Position numbers and translations under genes: made by a program. From assembly GCF_001898325.1 (NCBI RefSeq), contig NZ_MKTR01000016.1, positions 95,181 to 159,180 of the forward strand: a DNA stretch of 64,000 bases, given 5' to 3'. Below, one piece after another: positions 8,724-17,119 of the stretch. The stretch is from Microbacterium sp. 67-17 (GTDB lineage Bacteria > Actinomycetota > Actinomycetes > Actinomycetales > Microbacteriaceae). The notes beneath the pieces are model-generated. The model saw nothing but the letters and a program-made list of their open reading frames with translations. It searched no databases and was not told the DNA's origin. The stretch's first letter is position 1. Each line of letters starts with the position of its first letter.

Positions 8724-10055
8724 ATGACGAACTCGCTGGCAGGTATCGCCGAGGCGCTGGAAGCGCTCGCTGCTGCAGGCGCTGAACGGTCGCCGGAGTC
8801 GTTGACCGCGGCCGAGTTGGTTGCCGTGAACAACGCCTACGGAGCGTTGCGGCGGCGAGTTGACGCAGCCTTCGCGCCCGTTGCCGCCGAGATCGCGCGT
8901 CAGTCGCGGCGGGAACTCGGCAAAGAATCGCTTGCCAAGCGTCAGGGATTCGCTTCGCCAGCGGCGCTGATCTCCACCACGACGGGGACCGGCATCGGTG
9001 AGGCGCTTCGCATCGTCCAGGTCGGTGAGGCAACCGCGCCGCGGATGACGCTCACGGGTGATCCGCTGCCCGCAAAGCGGCAGTTTGTGGCCGCCTCGAT
9101 CGCCCGGGGAGACCTTGGGGTGACGCCGGCGGCGGCGATCGTGACCCTTCTCGACCGGCTTTCCCTTCGTGTAGACCCTGCGCGCATCGACGAAGCAGAA
9201 CGGCAGCTCGTGGAACTTGCGCCCGGAATGCGGCCCGACGAACTCTCGAAGCTGCTGGCGCGCGTCGAGGCGCACCTCGATCCCGATGGTGTCGAACCGC
9301 GGCACGAGGATGCCCGGGCGCAGCGCTCTCTCGTCATCCAGGAGCGCGACGGCATGGTGACACTCACGGCAAAACTGGATGCCGAGACCGCGGTGCCCGT
9401 GAAGACGGCGATTGAAGCGATGGTGACCCAGGTCTTGCGCCGCAACGAGCATGCATCCACCGACGAGCGCGACCTGCGATCCGTGAAGCAGCTTGCCGCA
9501 GACGCGTTGGCGGACCTGTGTCGGCACGGATTGAGCTGCGACCGTGTCCCCACGGGCCCTGCAACCACCGTCGTCGTGCGTATGAGTCTTGAGGAACTGC
9601 AGAGCGGAATCGGGGCTGCCACGATCGACGGTCTCGATCAACCGGTTTCGGCAGGAGCCGTCCGCCGGCTCGCGGCCGACGCCCAAGTTATCCCGTGTGT
9701 GCTGGGTGGCGAGAGCGAGATTCTCGACTGGGGAAGGCTCAAGCGTTTGTTCACTCCCGCCCAGAAGCTTGCGCTCGCAGGAAGAGACGGCGGATGCATC
9801 TTCTGCGGCGCCCCGCCCGGGTGGTGCATTGTTCATCACGCGAAGTGGTGGGAACGAGATACCGGTCCAACCGACCTCGAGAATGGTGTGCTCCTATGCA
9901 CCGGCTGTCACCATCGCGTTCATGACGACGGGTGGGAGATCGAGATCGACAGCACCGGCCCGGCTGGGCGGGTCTGGCTCATCCCGCCCGCGTGGATCGA
10001 CCCCGTCCGGACGCCCCGGCTCGCCGGTAGCTCCCGCTTCGCGCTCACAGCGTGA
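8724..10055 (+). CDS. DUF222 and HNH endonuclease domain protein
   Basis: A 443-residue protein with an N-terminal all-helical DUF222 region (about residues 1-320) and a C-terminal HNH nuclease domain from about residue 355. The nuclease part shows a CIFC pair, then HHAKWW, then CTGCHHRVH, the zinc-coordinated HNH core. Such proteins (13E12-repeat-like) occur in many copies in Actinobacteria and are often tied to mobile DNA, but their role is unresolved. Length is normal and the nuclease residues look intact. The spacing of a -10-like element suggests a leaderless transcript. Confidence 0.85.
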   Translation: MTNSLAGIAEALEALAAAGAERSPESLTAAELVAVNNAYGALRRRVDAAFAPVAAEIARQSRRELGKESLAKRQGFASPAALISTTTGTGIGEALRIVQVGEATAPRMTLTGDPLPAKRQFVAASIARGDLGVTPAAAIVTLLDRLSLRVDPARIDEAERQLVELAPGMRPDELSKLLARVEAHLDPDGVEPRHEDARAQRSLVIQERDGMVTLTAKLDAETAVPVKTAIEAMVTQVLRRNEHASTDERDLRSVKQLAADALADLCRHGLSCDRVPTGPATTVVVRMSLEELQSGIGAATIDGLDQPVSAGAVRRLAADAQVIPCVLGGESEILDWGRLKRLFTPAQKLALAGRDGGCIFCGAPPGWCIVHHAKWWERDTGPTDLENGVLLCTGCHHRVHDDGWEIEIDSTGPAGRVWLIPPAWIDPVRTPRLAGSSRFALTA

Positions 10056-10094
10056 GCGCTTATCCGCTGGTCCGGGCGAGAGAGGCCCATCGGG

Positions 10095-10100
10095 TACGAT
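10095..10100 (+). promoter_or_regulatory. candidate -10 of tRNA-Ser
   Basis: TACGAT ends 14 bp before the mature tRNA 5' end, a usual distance for a tRNA promoter with a short leader. Confidence 0.4.
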
Positions 10101-10114
10101 GGACAGGCTGTTCT

Positions 10115-10204
10115 GGTGACGTGTCTGAGCGGCCTAAGGAGCACGATTGGAAGTCGTGTGTGCGTGCAAGCGCACCGTGGGTTCAAATCCCACCGTCACC
10201 GCCA
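10115..10204 (+). tRNA. tRNA-Ser (anticodon GGA)
   Basis: The acceptor stem is GGTGACG/CGTCACC with discriminator G and an encoded CCA. The anticodon arm is CACGA-TTGGAAG-TCGTG, giving anticodon GGA. A long variable arm (GTGCGTGCAAGCGCAC) marks a class II serine tRNA. The T arm GTGGGTTCAAATCCCAC is canonical. Confidence 0.96.
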
Positions 10205-10209
10205 TGTGT

Positions 10210-10258
10210 CCTGAGTCGCGTCATCGTTTACGAACGGGTCGCGGCTCAGGGCTTTTTC
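10210..10258 (+). terminator. rho-independent terminator of tRNA-Ser
   Basis: CCTGAGTCGCG (10210-10220) pairs with CGCGGCTCAGG (10240-10250) with one G-U pair, followed by GCTTTTTC. The right arm and T-tract recur imperfectly at 12284-12308. Confidence 0.85.
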
Positions 10259-10344
10259 GTGGGTTCGGGGTATTGACGATGACGCCGCCGTGGCGAACCA
10301 GCCGACGGTGACGGTCGCTGCTTCTCGGTCGGCTCGGGTCGAGA

Positions 10345-10381
10345 GAGGGGCGTGCTTCGCGTACCAGAGCACGCCCCCTCT
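10345..10381 (-). terminator. hairpin after the NTF2-like gene
   Basis: GGGGCGTGCT at 10347-10356 pairs with AGCACGCCCC at 10368-10377, just past the stop of the leftward gene at 10399. There is no clear T-tract on that strand, so it is a hairpin terminator of moderate quality. Confidence 0.5.
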
Positions 10382-10398
10382 GCAGGGATGCTTCGCGG

Positions 10399-10764
10399 TC
10401 ACGGCGCGATGGTCAACTCCGCGATCTCTCCCTCGCGCACCGTGAACCGGTAGCGCAAATCTGCCGTTCCCCCGGGGAAGTTTCCCTGCAGACGCGCCGA
10501 GACCACCCACTGGTCGGGCCCCTCCTGTCGCTGCCCGATCAGTGTGGTCGCGTAGGTGTACTCGGAGGCAGCTTTCGTCAGCCAGTCCCGAATCCGATCG
10601 GTGCCCTCGTAGCGGATGCCCTCATCCGTCACCCGGCCATCTGCCGAGAACGTCTGCAGAACGGCGCGCCAGTCGCCGCCGTCGCCGTGCTCCCTCAGGT
10701 AGCGCACGATAACCTCGGGAAGGATCGCTGCGTCGTAGGGGTCGACGGTGTGTGTCTCAGCCAT
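10399..10764 (-). CDS. NTF2-like / SnoaL-like family protein
   Basis: A 121-residue soluble protein with the cone-fold NTF2 pattern: helical start, then TFSADGRVTDEGIRYEGTDRIR, then alternating strands ending in YRFTVREGEIAELTI. Start chosen at the ATG giving MAETHTVDPY, preceded on its strand by AAAGG at good distance. Family members are small enzymes or binding proteins; no catalytic residues can be assigned. It lies in the patch between tRNA-Ser and an imperfect copy of its terminator. Confidence 0.75.
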   Translation of the reverse strand: MAETHTVDPYDAAILPEVIVRYLREHGDGGDWRAVLQTFSADGRVTDEGIRYEGTDRIRDWLTKAASEYTYATTLIGQRQEGPDQWVVSARLQGNFPGGTADLRYRFTVREGEIAELTIAP

Positions 10765-10960
10765 GTTTCTGCCTTTCGTTGTCTCTTGATGTGCGCGTCC
10801 GCGCCTGCGGCGGAGATCATCGCGGTGCTGTGGGTGTCGCACCAGACCAGCGTTGGGCTTCCCCCAAGGGGAAGGTCAAGAGATCGGATGCACGTGCGCG
10901 GCATCCGCCAGAACAGCGACCGGTCGCTGTGGTCTTGCATACGCTTCGATCGATCCCCCG

Positions 10961-11007
10961 CCGGCGGCGCCCCGACCGACCCGGCGGCGCCCCGACCGAC
11001 CCGGCGG
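10961..11007. repeat. 20-bp tandem duplication
   Basis: The unit beginning CCGGCGGCGC occurs at 10961-10980 and again exactly at 10981-11000, with a third partial start at 11001-11007. A 20-bp step shifts the reading frame and lies directly before the M15 peptidase remnant. Confidence 0.85.
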
Positions 11008-11009
11008 TG

Positions 11010-11170
11010 GTGCCGAGCGAGCCGCGCACCACGGTCGAACACGGATACCTTCCCCCGGGTGTTTCCGTCACAGACGACACGTATCCGGGCGTCACCCGAC
11101 TCAATCCGGCGCTCCTTCGCGCGCTCCGCAACGCGGTCTCGGTCGCATCCTCCGATGGCGTGGTCTTCGG
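11010..11170 (+). pseudogene. remnant of an M15-family D-Ala-D-Ala carboxypeptidase (VanY-like)
   Basis: One frame encodes GYLPPGVSVTDDTYPGVTRL followed by NPALLRALRNA and DGVVF. This matches the segment found just before the zinc-site region in VanY-like M15 peptidases (consensus form V-DD-P-V-LDPALL-ALR-A--D-DGV). The zinc-binding and catalytic part is absent and no start is visible. About 50 codons survive. The rest of the 450-bp gap between the NTF2-like and MerR genes holds nothing else recognisable. Confidence 0.5.
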
Positions 11171-11214
11171 GCGCAGGTCTCCCTGCCGGCTGCGGCGGCT
11201 GCCGAGAGTGCAAA

Positions 11215-12024
11215 TCAGTGAGTCACGCGGAAGACGGGCCACTGGATCTCGGTGGTCGTCGTGGGATCTGTGCCGGGGAGGCCCTCGAGGTAGATCTCGC
11301 GGGCGGGCGCATCCGTGGCCAGTTGGTGTCGCGCGACATACGTACCGAGGGCGGCATAGGCGCGGGGGACACGATCATCGCTGCCTCTGTGAACGGCGAC
11401 GGCGACCTCGACGGGTGGCAGAGTCTCGCGCGTGAGACCGCCACCAACAAGATCGTCGGCGATGTCGTCGGCGTTTGTGAGGAACACCGTCGCTCTACCG
11501 CGGCCGTCGGCGATGAGTTCGTTGGGCCATACGCCGCCCAGCTGGCTTCCCGCTGAGCCGGGGGCTCGGGCGGCGATGCTCTGTAGCTGGGCGGTAGCCT
11601 CGCGGAACCATTGCTCGAGGTCCCCGAGCTCGATCACCTCGCTAAGCGAAAGGACCGCCATGGCCGGTACCGTGCGGAATGTGACGGCGATCTCCGGATC
11701 GGGTGGGCTGAGCAATCCGCGAAGCTGCTCGGCGGCCGCCTGTGTCTCCGCGAGTTCCTGCTCGAGGCGCCCGAGATGCGTTGAGAGGAGCGCGGCGCGC
11801 GCCGTGATGTCGGGGGCTGCCAGGATCTCCCGGATGGTGGGCACCGGTAATCTCAGTGCCCGCAGGGACCGGATGACCTGAGCGTCGGGGATCTGCTCGG
11901 CTGCGTAGAGACGGTAGCCGCTGTGCTCGTCGACCAGGGCAGGCGCGAGGATGCCGTTCTGGTGGTAGAAGCGGAGGGCCTTCGCGCTCAGGCGGACGGC
12001 GCGGGAGAAATCGCCGATCGTCAT
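11215..12024 (-). CDS. MerR family transcriptional regulator
   Basis: A 269-residue regulator. The N-terminal MerR winged helix is clear: MTIGDFSRAVRLSAKALRFY, then NGILAPALVDEHSGYRLY. A dimerisation helix (about 85-125) follows, then a C-terminal effector-binding domain resembling GyrI/BmrR-type domains. Start chosen at ATG 12024 because the MerR domain begins there. Such regulators activate multidrug or stress genes by twisting a long-spacer promoter. No obvious target gene lies beside it. Confidence 0.82.
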   Translation of the reverse strand: MTIGDFSRAVRLSAKALRFYHQNGILAPALVDEHSGYRLYAAEQIPDAQVIRSLRALRLPVPTIREILAAPDITARAALLSTHLGRLEQELAETQAAAEQLRGLLSPPDPEIAVTFRTVPAMAVLSLSEVIELGDLEQWFREATAQLQSIAARAPGSAGSQLGGVWPNELIADGRGRATVFLTNADDIADDLVGGGLTRETLPPVEVAVAVHRGSDDRVPRAYAALGTYVARHQLATDAPAREIYLEGLPGTDPTTTTEIQWPVFRVTH

Positions 12025-12131
12025 GAGAGAGCTCACTTCTCGATCATCGGAGAGCGCGCCAAGAGTGCGCATCCACCATGCAGAGTCCACGTGCATAGGT
12101 TGTGCTTGTCGGAGGTGGTGCGGGGGATGTG

Positions 12132-12254
12132 ATGGCGGTCACGCGGCACGAGCAACCGATCGATGCGCTCGTTGCCGGCGACTCCGTCGGCGCGGCCGAC
12201 GTCACCTTCGCGATATGGCACATCCTTGCTGCCGAAGGCGAGGAGCCGTGCTAA
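12132..12254 (+). CDS. possible small protein or gene fragment, 40 aa
   Basis: A short frame from ATG, preceded by a G-rich stretch, encodes MAVTRHEQPIDALVAGDSVG and 20 more residues ending EEPC. No family is recognised. It is read away from merR and is followed by the palindrome CGCACCGGTGCG. It may be a piece of a longer lost gene rather than a working gene. Confidence 0.2.
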   Translation: MAVTRHEQPIDALVAGDSVGAADVTFAIWHILAAEGEEPC

Positions 12255-12283
12255 CTCGCACCGGTGCGTGACCGTACTCACCC

Positions 12284-12308
12284 GGGTCGCGGCTCAAGGC
12301 TTATTCGT
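12284..12308 (+). repeat. imperfect copy of the tRNA-Ser terminator right arm
   Basis: This 25-bp stretch matches 10236-10260 at 23 of 25 positions (GGGTCGCGGCTCA core). It lacks the left hairpin arm, so it is not itself a working terminator. The 2 kb between the copies holds two genes and a decayed peptidase. Confidence 0.6.
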
Positions 12309-14597
12309 CTAGCTGCGGGGAAACAGGCCGAGCACCAGTGACCGGGGCGCGACCAGGGCGATCGATCGTCGCGCAGGAGAGGCCGCCAGCATCACCTGGC
12401 CGCGAACCTCTCGAGCCGCCTGGGCGAGCGTCCCCCGCTCGGTTCCGCCATCGCCAGGCCGCGGCCTCGGCGCCGTGCCAGCACCGGCGAGTGCATAGGA
12501 CTCTCGTTCAATAGCCGACACGAGCACAGCCATGGCATCCGCATCAACGCCGTGATGCCGTACGAGCCGGTCCCCGAGCATCCGCGGGGTGTCGCTCCCC
12601 GCCACCCGGATGCCGAGATCCGCCGCGGTATCCCGAACAACTGCCCACGCGGCCACCGCATCACCGCGCGCGGCCGAAGCAAGCAGCCGCCGTCGGCGCA
12701 GCTCGGCAACGACGCCCGGCGCGGCCAGAAGAGCGAGCATCCCGACCGCGAACGCTCCCCATCCGAACGCCGCAAGGTTGCGTTGCAAGGGAAGGGGAAC
12801 CGAGGCATTCGGGGTGTCGAGGTTCTCGGAGAGGGCCGATCGCGTGGGCTGCGGGGTTGCCGACGGGGTGGATGACGCGGTCGGTGTGGGGTCAGCCGTG
12901 TCGTCCTGTGCGGCATCCGTGGCCGAGCCGAACCGCGTCGCCGTCCCGAGGCTGTTGGTCGGCTCGAATGCGACCCAGCCGATCCCGTCGAAGTACACCT
13001 CGGGCCACGCGTGAAGCTGACCGCTGAGTACCGACCGCACGTTCTGCCCGTCGACGACGGTGCTGGTGTTGACGCCGGGCAGGTAGCCGACCACGATCCG
13101 CGAGGGCATGTCGAGGGTCCGTGCCATGAGCGCAAATGCCGACGCGAAGTGCACGCAGTACCCGGACTTCACCTCGAGGAACGCCGCCACCGCGTCAGCG
13201 CCTGACCCGTCGAACCCCTGCTCGACCGGGGCGTCGAGCGAGTACCGGAAGTCCGATCCGCGGAACCAGGACTGCATCGCGATCAGCGCGTCATAGTCGT
13301 TCGTGGTGCCGGCGGTGATCTCTCGCGCGGTCTGGGCGATGATCTCGGGGAGGTTGTCGGGCAGAGCGGATGCCGTGTCCCGAACCCGGTCAGGGTTGGC
13401 ATCCGCTGCACGGATCTGGTCGAGGGTCGGTTCGGGGACGCGGGTCTCGACGACATACGACTGCCCCTGCGTCGCCCCGTTCTCGCCCACGACCGTCCGG
13501 TTCAGCGGCATCACGTTCCACGAACCCGACAGGCCTTCGACTCCCACAGCAGGGAAGGGCACCGGAAGCCAGGATGCGGAGAGGTCGGTGATCTCCACAG
13601 TCGTGGAGTAGTCGGCCACCTCGATGCCGGGACCGGTTTCGACATCGCCGAACGCGGCTCCGCCTTCCAAGGGAAGCGACCACGTGCGGTCGGGTTCCCA
13701 GACGGCGCCGGTGAACTCGCTGAGCGTTGCCACGCGCAGGTACGGAGGCAGCGGCGCGGTCGAGCGCATCCGCAGGACCTCGATCTGCTCGGGGCGACGC
13801 AGATCCTGCCCGAGTGAGAGGGATGCATCGATCCCGGCGGTCCCGCTCCCGGACGCAACCCGGGGGCCTGGCTGGGGGAGGGAGGGAGTGATCAGGAGGG
13901 TCGCGACGAGCGCGAGCGCGCCGATACCTGCTGCGACGGCGGAGGCGCCGCTTGCACGACCTCCCCGAGGCTCCCGGCCGCGCGTCTCGGCGCGAAGCAT
14001 CAGCAGCACGGCTGCTGCCAGTAGCGCGAACGACCACAGGTTGACGGCGCTGGGTACCGCGAGCGCAGGAATCAGCGACACCGTGAACAGTGCGACACCG
14101 GCCAGGAGCGGCATCCGCGCTGTCAACGCGATGTGATCCACGGCAATCGTGAACAGGCCGGCCGCCCCGACGACCAAGAAGCTCAACGCCGGAGTGGGGA
14201 CCATGGGGGCCGCGCTGTAGAAGATCTCCTCGGATGCCGTGACCACGAGGCCCGCTGCCTGATCGACGCTCCCAAAGACCGGGATGATCCCCCACAGAGC
14301 GGTCTCTCGCAGGAACACCACTGTGACGACGCCGATCGTCAGCGCCAGCTCCACGGCGCTGATACCGACCGCCGACATCCGGGTGCGGCGGAGCAGGAAT
14401 CCTGTGGCCATAGTCGCCGCCGACAGCGCGAGGGCTCCCCAGATCCAGGCGCCGGGCGCGATGACTCGCGTTACGGGAAGAAGCGCGGCGACGATCCCGA
14501 TCATCACACCGACGGTAAGCAGGGCGTCGGAGCGTCCGTTTCGCGTCCCCCGGCGGCGGGCGCTGCGCGCTGCTCGCCATCGTGTCGACAAGCTCAT
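12309..14597 (-). CDS. transglutaminase-like membrane protein (TgpA/DUF3488 type)
   Basis: A 762-residue protein with about seven N-terminal membrane helices, an extracytoplasmic transglutaminase core, one more helix and a cytoplasmic DUF4129-like tail. The catalytic triad is visible: Cys in SGYCVHFASAFALMARTL, His in LHAWPEVYFDG and the Asp in that same segment, followed by GWVAFEPTN. Start chosen at the ATG that overlaps the stop of the DUF58 gene by ATGA; a longer form would run back into DUF58. It is the third gene of the moxR-DUF58-tgpA operon, a common actinobacterial set of unclear purpose. Confidence 0.88.
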   Translation of the reverse strand: MSLSTRWRAARSARRRGTRNGRSDALLTVGVMIGIVAALLPVTRVIAPGAWIWGALALSAATMATGFLLRRTRMSAVGISAVELALTIGVVTVVFLRETALWGIIPVFGSVDQAAGLVVTASEEIFYSAAPMVPTPALSFLVVGAAGLFTIAVDHIALTARMPLLAGVALFTVSLIPALAVPSAVNLWSFALLAAAVLLMLRAETRGREPRGGRASGASAVAAGIGALALVATLLITPSLPQPGPRVASGSGTAGIDASLSLGQDLRRPEQIEVLRMRSTAPLPPYLRVATLSEFTGAVWEPDRTWSLPLEGGAAFGDVETGPGIEVADYSTTVEITDLSASWLPVPFPAVGVEGLSGSWNVMPLNRTVVGENGATQGQSYVVETRVPEPTLDQIRAADANPDRVRDTASALPDNLPEIIAQTAREITAGTTNDYDALIAMQSWFRGSDFRYSLDAPVEQGFDGSGADAVAAFLEVKSGYCVHFASAFALMARTLDMPSRIVVGYLPGVNTSTVVDGQNVRSVLSGQLHAWPEVYFDGIGWVAFEPTNSLGTATRFGSATDAAQDDTADPTPTASSTPSATPQPTRSALSENLDTPNASVPLPLQRNLAAFGWGAFAVGMLALLAAPGVVAELRRRRLLASAARGDAVAAWAVVRDTAADLGIRVAGSDTPRMLGDRLVRHHGVDADAMAVLVSAIERESYALAGAGTAPRPRPGDGGTERGTLAQAAREVRGQVMLAASPARRSIALVAPRSLVLGLFPRS

Positions 14598-15814
14598 CGC
14601 CGCGGACCTTGATCGCGCGCGTCGTCCCACCAGCCGGGCATCTCGGGTCCCACGCGAATGGCCTGAACTCGCCACCCCAACTCCGCTGCGTGGTCGAAGG
14701 CGTCAGCGCTGGCGTCGGTGGCCAGCAGGATCGGCAGGGTCGTGTGTGCGCCGATGGGTGCCAGGGCTGCGACATCAGACTCAGAGACGGAGCCGGTGAT
14801 GATGACGATCGGGCCACTGCCGACCCGAGCGAAGGCGCGCGGCAAATCATGGATGTTGTGCCCGGTGCCCGCGATGATGGTTGCGCAGTCCGCAGCGAAC
14901 GCGTCGAGGAGCGCCTTTTCGCCCGGTTCGATGGGCTCGTGGAGCGGGGTTCCGTCGCTGTCGAGAACGCTGACGGTGTAGCCGTCGCGCGAGAGTTGCG
15001 CGACAGCCGACACGGTTGTGGCAACCGCTGCCTCGAAAGCGGGATCCTGCCCAGGCGCGGTAGCGGCCCCGGCCCCCCAGCGCGCGTCGTCCCGGTCGAG
15101 CACGACGACGGCATCCGGTGCCGATTCATTCTCTTCCTGGCGCACCATCAGTCCGTCGTAGTGAGCTGACGCACGCCAGTGGATGCGGCGCATCGAATCC
15201 CCCGGCTGATAGGGGCGGGCCAGCAGGTTGTCCACGCCGTGGCCCCGCTGGGTGTGGGTGGCGTGGAGCGCCCCACCCGCTGTCGCCGTCATCGCACGCA
15301 GCGCCGTGACCTCGACCTGCGCGGGGGCGACCCTGACCGATTCGGCGGCGACAACCCGCACCGCGCGGCGGGCCAGCCCGAAGGGGTCTTCGGTGACCAC
15401 CCGCAGCGGGCCGAGAGCGTAGGTGCCACGCGTGGTGGGCGTCACGCTGTAGGTCACCGTCGCGACTCGCTCGGCGCCGCGCCACATCAGATCGCCCTCG
15501 AGTTGGCCGATGAAGACCGGATCGGCGTGCTCGTGCCACCGCCCCGATCTGCCCATCATGCGGGTCGGCGGCCGTAGCGTCACCGTGACCGTCGTGGGTT
15601 TGCCGACCGTCGCGACGTCAGGGACGATCCGTCTGGGTGTGGCGGTGGGAGCCGCGCGAAACCAGAGCGATGCGAGGCTCCCCGCGCACAGCACCGCCAT
15701 GAGGACACCGAAGAACATGAGTTCGAGCACGCCGGTCTCGCCCGCGATCACGAACGAGGCGATGGAAAGCGTCAGAGCACCGGTGCCCCGAAGCGTGAAT
15801 GGCCACCAGCGCAT
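14594..15814 (-). CDS. DUF58 domain-containing protein
   Basis: A 406-residue protein. Two N-terminal helices (about residues 10-50) are followed by a beta-rich domain and the DUF58 signature: LLARPYQPGDSMRRIHWRAS, then a VWA-like segment with VVLDRDD. ATG chosen 1 bp after the MoxR stop; a longer start would overlap moxR. Family members work with MoxR AAA+ ATPases, probably in assembling membrane or secreted complexes. The 3' end overlaps the transglutaminase gene by 4 bp. Confidence 0.88.
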   Translation of the reverse strand: MRWWPFTLRGTGALTLSIASFVIAGETGVLELMFFGVLMAVLCAGSLASLWFRAAPTATPRRIVPDVATVGKPTTVTVTLRPPTRMMGRSGRWHEHADPVFIGQLEGDLMWRGAERVATVTYSVTPTTRGTYALGPLRVVTEDPFGLARRAVRVVAAESVRVAPAQVEVTALRAMTATAGGALHATHTQRGHGVDNLLARPYQPGDSMRRIHWRASAHYDGLMVRQEENESAPDAVVVLDRDDARWGAGAATAPGQDPAFEAAVATTVSAVAQLSRDGYTVSVLDSDGTPLHEPIEPGEKALLDAFAADCATIIAGTGHNIHDLPRAFARVGSGPIVIITGSVSESDVAALAPIGAHTTLPILLATDASADAFDHAAELGWRVQAIRVGPEMPGWWDDARDQGPRR

Positions 15815-15815
15815 G

Positions 15816-16829
15816 TCACCGCCGAGAGGCAAGCGGGACGCGGGCGCTGGCGGCGATCTGGTCGAGAGCGCCTGCTACCGCTGCCTCGCCGTGGTTTGCG
15901 CCGCCAGCTGCCCGGGTGGCGATCAGGCGGTGGGCGAACACGGCATGCAGCAGGCCGGTGATGTCATCGGGAATGACAAAGGATCGCCCTTCCAGCGCCG
16001 CCGCGACCTTGGCGGCTCGCACCAGTTGCAGCGTCGCGCGCGGGCTCGCTCCGAGCTTCAGGTCAGCGTGAGCGCGGGTCGCCTGAGCAAGAGCGACGGT
16101 GTACTCCTCGATGGCCGGTGCCACGTGGATGTGCCGCGCCGCCACGATCAACTCCGCCACCTCGTGGGTCGTGACGACCGGTCGCACGGATTCGAGCGGG
16201 TTGACGGTCTCGCGCTGGCGCAGCATGAGCGCTTCGGCGCGCGCATCCGGGTACCCCATCGAGATCCGCATCGTGAACCTGTCACGCTGCGCCTCGGGAA
16301 GCGCGTAGGTCCCCTCCATCTCGAGCGGGTTCTGGGTGGCAACGACCAGGAACGGATGCGGCACGAGGTGCGTGTGGCCGTCGACGGTGACCTGCCGCTC
16401 TTCCATCGCTTCCAGAAGCGCGGACTGCGTCTTCGGGGAGGAGCGGTTGATCTCGTCGGCGATCACGATGTTGGCGAACACCGCTCCGGGCTTGAACTCG
16501 AACTCACGATCGATGGGGTTGAAGGCCGAAACGCCGGTGACGTCGCCCGGGAGCAAGTCGGGAGTGAACTGGATGCGTCGCACGGCGGCATCGATGGATG
16601 CTGCCAGCGCTCGAGCGAGCATCGTCTTGCCGACGCCGGGCACATCCTCAATGAGGAGGTGCCCCTCGGCAAGCAGGCAGATGAGCGCACTGCGAGCTGC
16701 CTCCGGCTTACCGTCGATCACGGAAGTGATAGCCCCGAGGATCGCGTCGGTGACCTCGGCGAATCGCTCCACGGCAACCGGCGGGCTTCCCGGGGCGACC
16801 TGATCCTCGCCGATGACGCTCTCGGTCAT
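15816..16829 (-). CDS. MoxR-family AAA+ ATPase
   Basis: A 337-residue ATPase of normal MoxR length. Walker A is GVGKTM in EDVPGVGKTMLARALA, Walker B is IVIADEINRS, sensor 1 lies in FLVVATQNP, and the ALPEAQRDRF arginine-finger segment follows. Start chosen at the ATG with a strong GGAGGGGG ribosome-binding site; extending upstream would add a low-complexity arginine-rich stretch unlike the family. First gene of the leftward moxR-DUF58-tgpA operon and probably a chaperone for VWA-type partners. Confidence 0.92.
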   Translation of the reverse strand: MTESVIGEDQVAPGSPPVAVERFAEVTDAILGAITSVIDGKPEAARSALICLLAEGHLLIEDVPGVGKTMLARALAASIDAAVRRIQFTPDLLPGDVTGVSAFNPIDREFEFKPGAVFANIVIADEINRSSPKTQSALLEAMEERQVTVDGHTHLVPHPFLVVATQNPLEMEGTYALPEAQRDRFTMRISMGYPDARAEALMLRQRETVNPLESVRPVVTTHEVAELIVAARHIHVAPAIEEYTVALAQATRAHADLKLGASPRATLQLVRAAKVAAALEGRSFVIPDDITGLLHAVFAHRLIATRAAGGANHGEAAVAGALDQIAASARVPLASRR

Positions 16830-16895
16830 ACCGCCCCCTCCGCCTGTGGGCGCGCCGCCTCGTCGGATACGCGGCGCCTCGTCGGTCGTTGCACA

Positions 16896-16901
16896 ATCGT
16901 A
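16896..16901 (-). promoter_or_regulatory. candidate -10 of the moxR operon
   Basis: On the minus strand TACGAT lies about 67 bp before the moxR ATG. No -35 is convincing. Confidence 0.3.
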
Positions 16902-16961
16902 ACCTTGGCCGGTGGGCGCGGCTCTGGGAGGACGCCGCGAATCCCGGCCAGGGCGAATGGT

Positions 16962-16967
16962 TAGACT
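16962..16967 (+). promoter_or_regulatory. candidate -10 of the SRP RNA gene
   Basis: TAGACT ends a few bases before the 5' end of the SRP RNA fold, giving a start point near 16973. Confidence 0.5.
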
Positions 16968-16969
16968 AG

Positions 16970-17064
16970 GGGAAGCTCTCCGCGCGGCGGCATCCAGGCC
17001 AACTCCCCCAGGACGGAAACGTAGCAAGGGTAACCAGGCTCTGCCGGGTGCGCGGAGAGTCTTA
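16970..17064 (+). ncRNA. ffs: signal recognition particle RNA, small bacterial type
   Basis: A roughly 95-nt hairpin RNA. The terminal stem GCTCTCCGCGC pairs with GCGCGGAGAGT. The conserved apical domain reads CCAGGACGGAAACGTAGCA: a GGAA tetraloop flanked by the asymmetric bulge nucleotides that bind Ffh. It is followed by a T-rich TTACTTTTAT that may end transcription. It lies between the divergent moxR and pta genes. Confidence 0.93.
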
Positions 17065-17107
17065 CTTTTATCCGGCACCTCGCCTGCGCCGCTCCCGGGC
17101 TCGCGCC

Positions 17108-17113
17108 TAGGCT
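17108..17113 (+). promoter_or_regulatory. candidate -10 for leaderless pta
   Basis: TAGGCT lies exactly 6 bp before the GTG start of pta; no ribosome-binding site is seen. Confidence 0.5.
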
Positions 17114-17119
17114 GAACAC

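Noticed and set aside
8682-9839. 385-codon open frame on the minus strand over the DUF222 gene
   Set aside because: Shadow frame; the plus-strand protein has a complete HNH site.
12257-12268. CGCACCGGTGCG palindrome as an operator
   Set aside because: A 12-bp GC palindrome is likely by chance at this GC content and has no promoter beside it.
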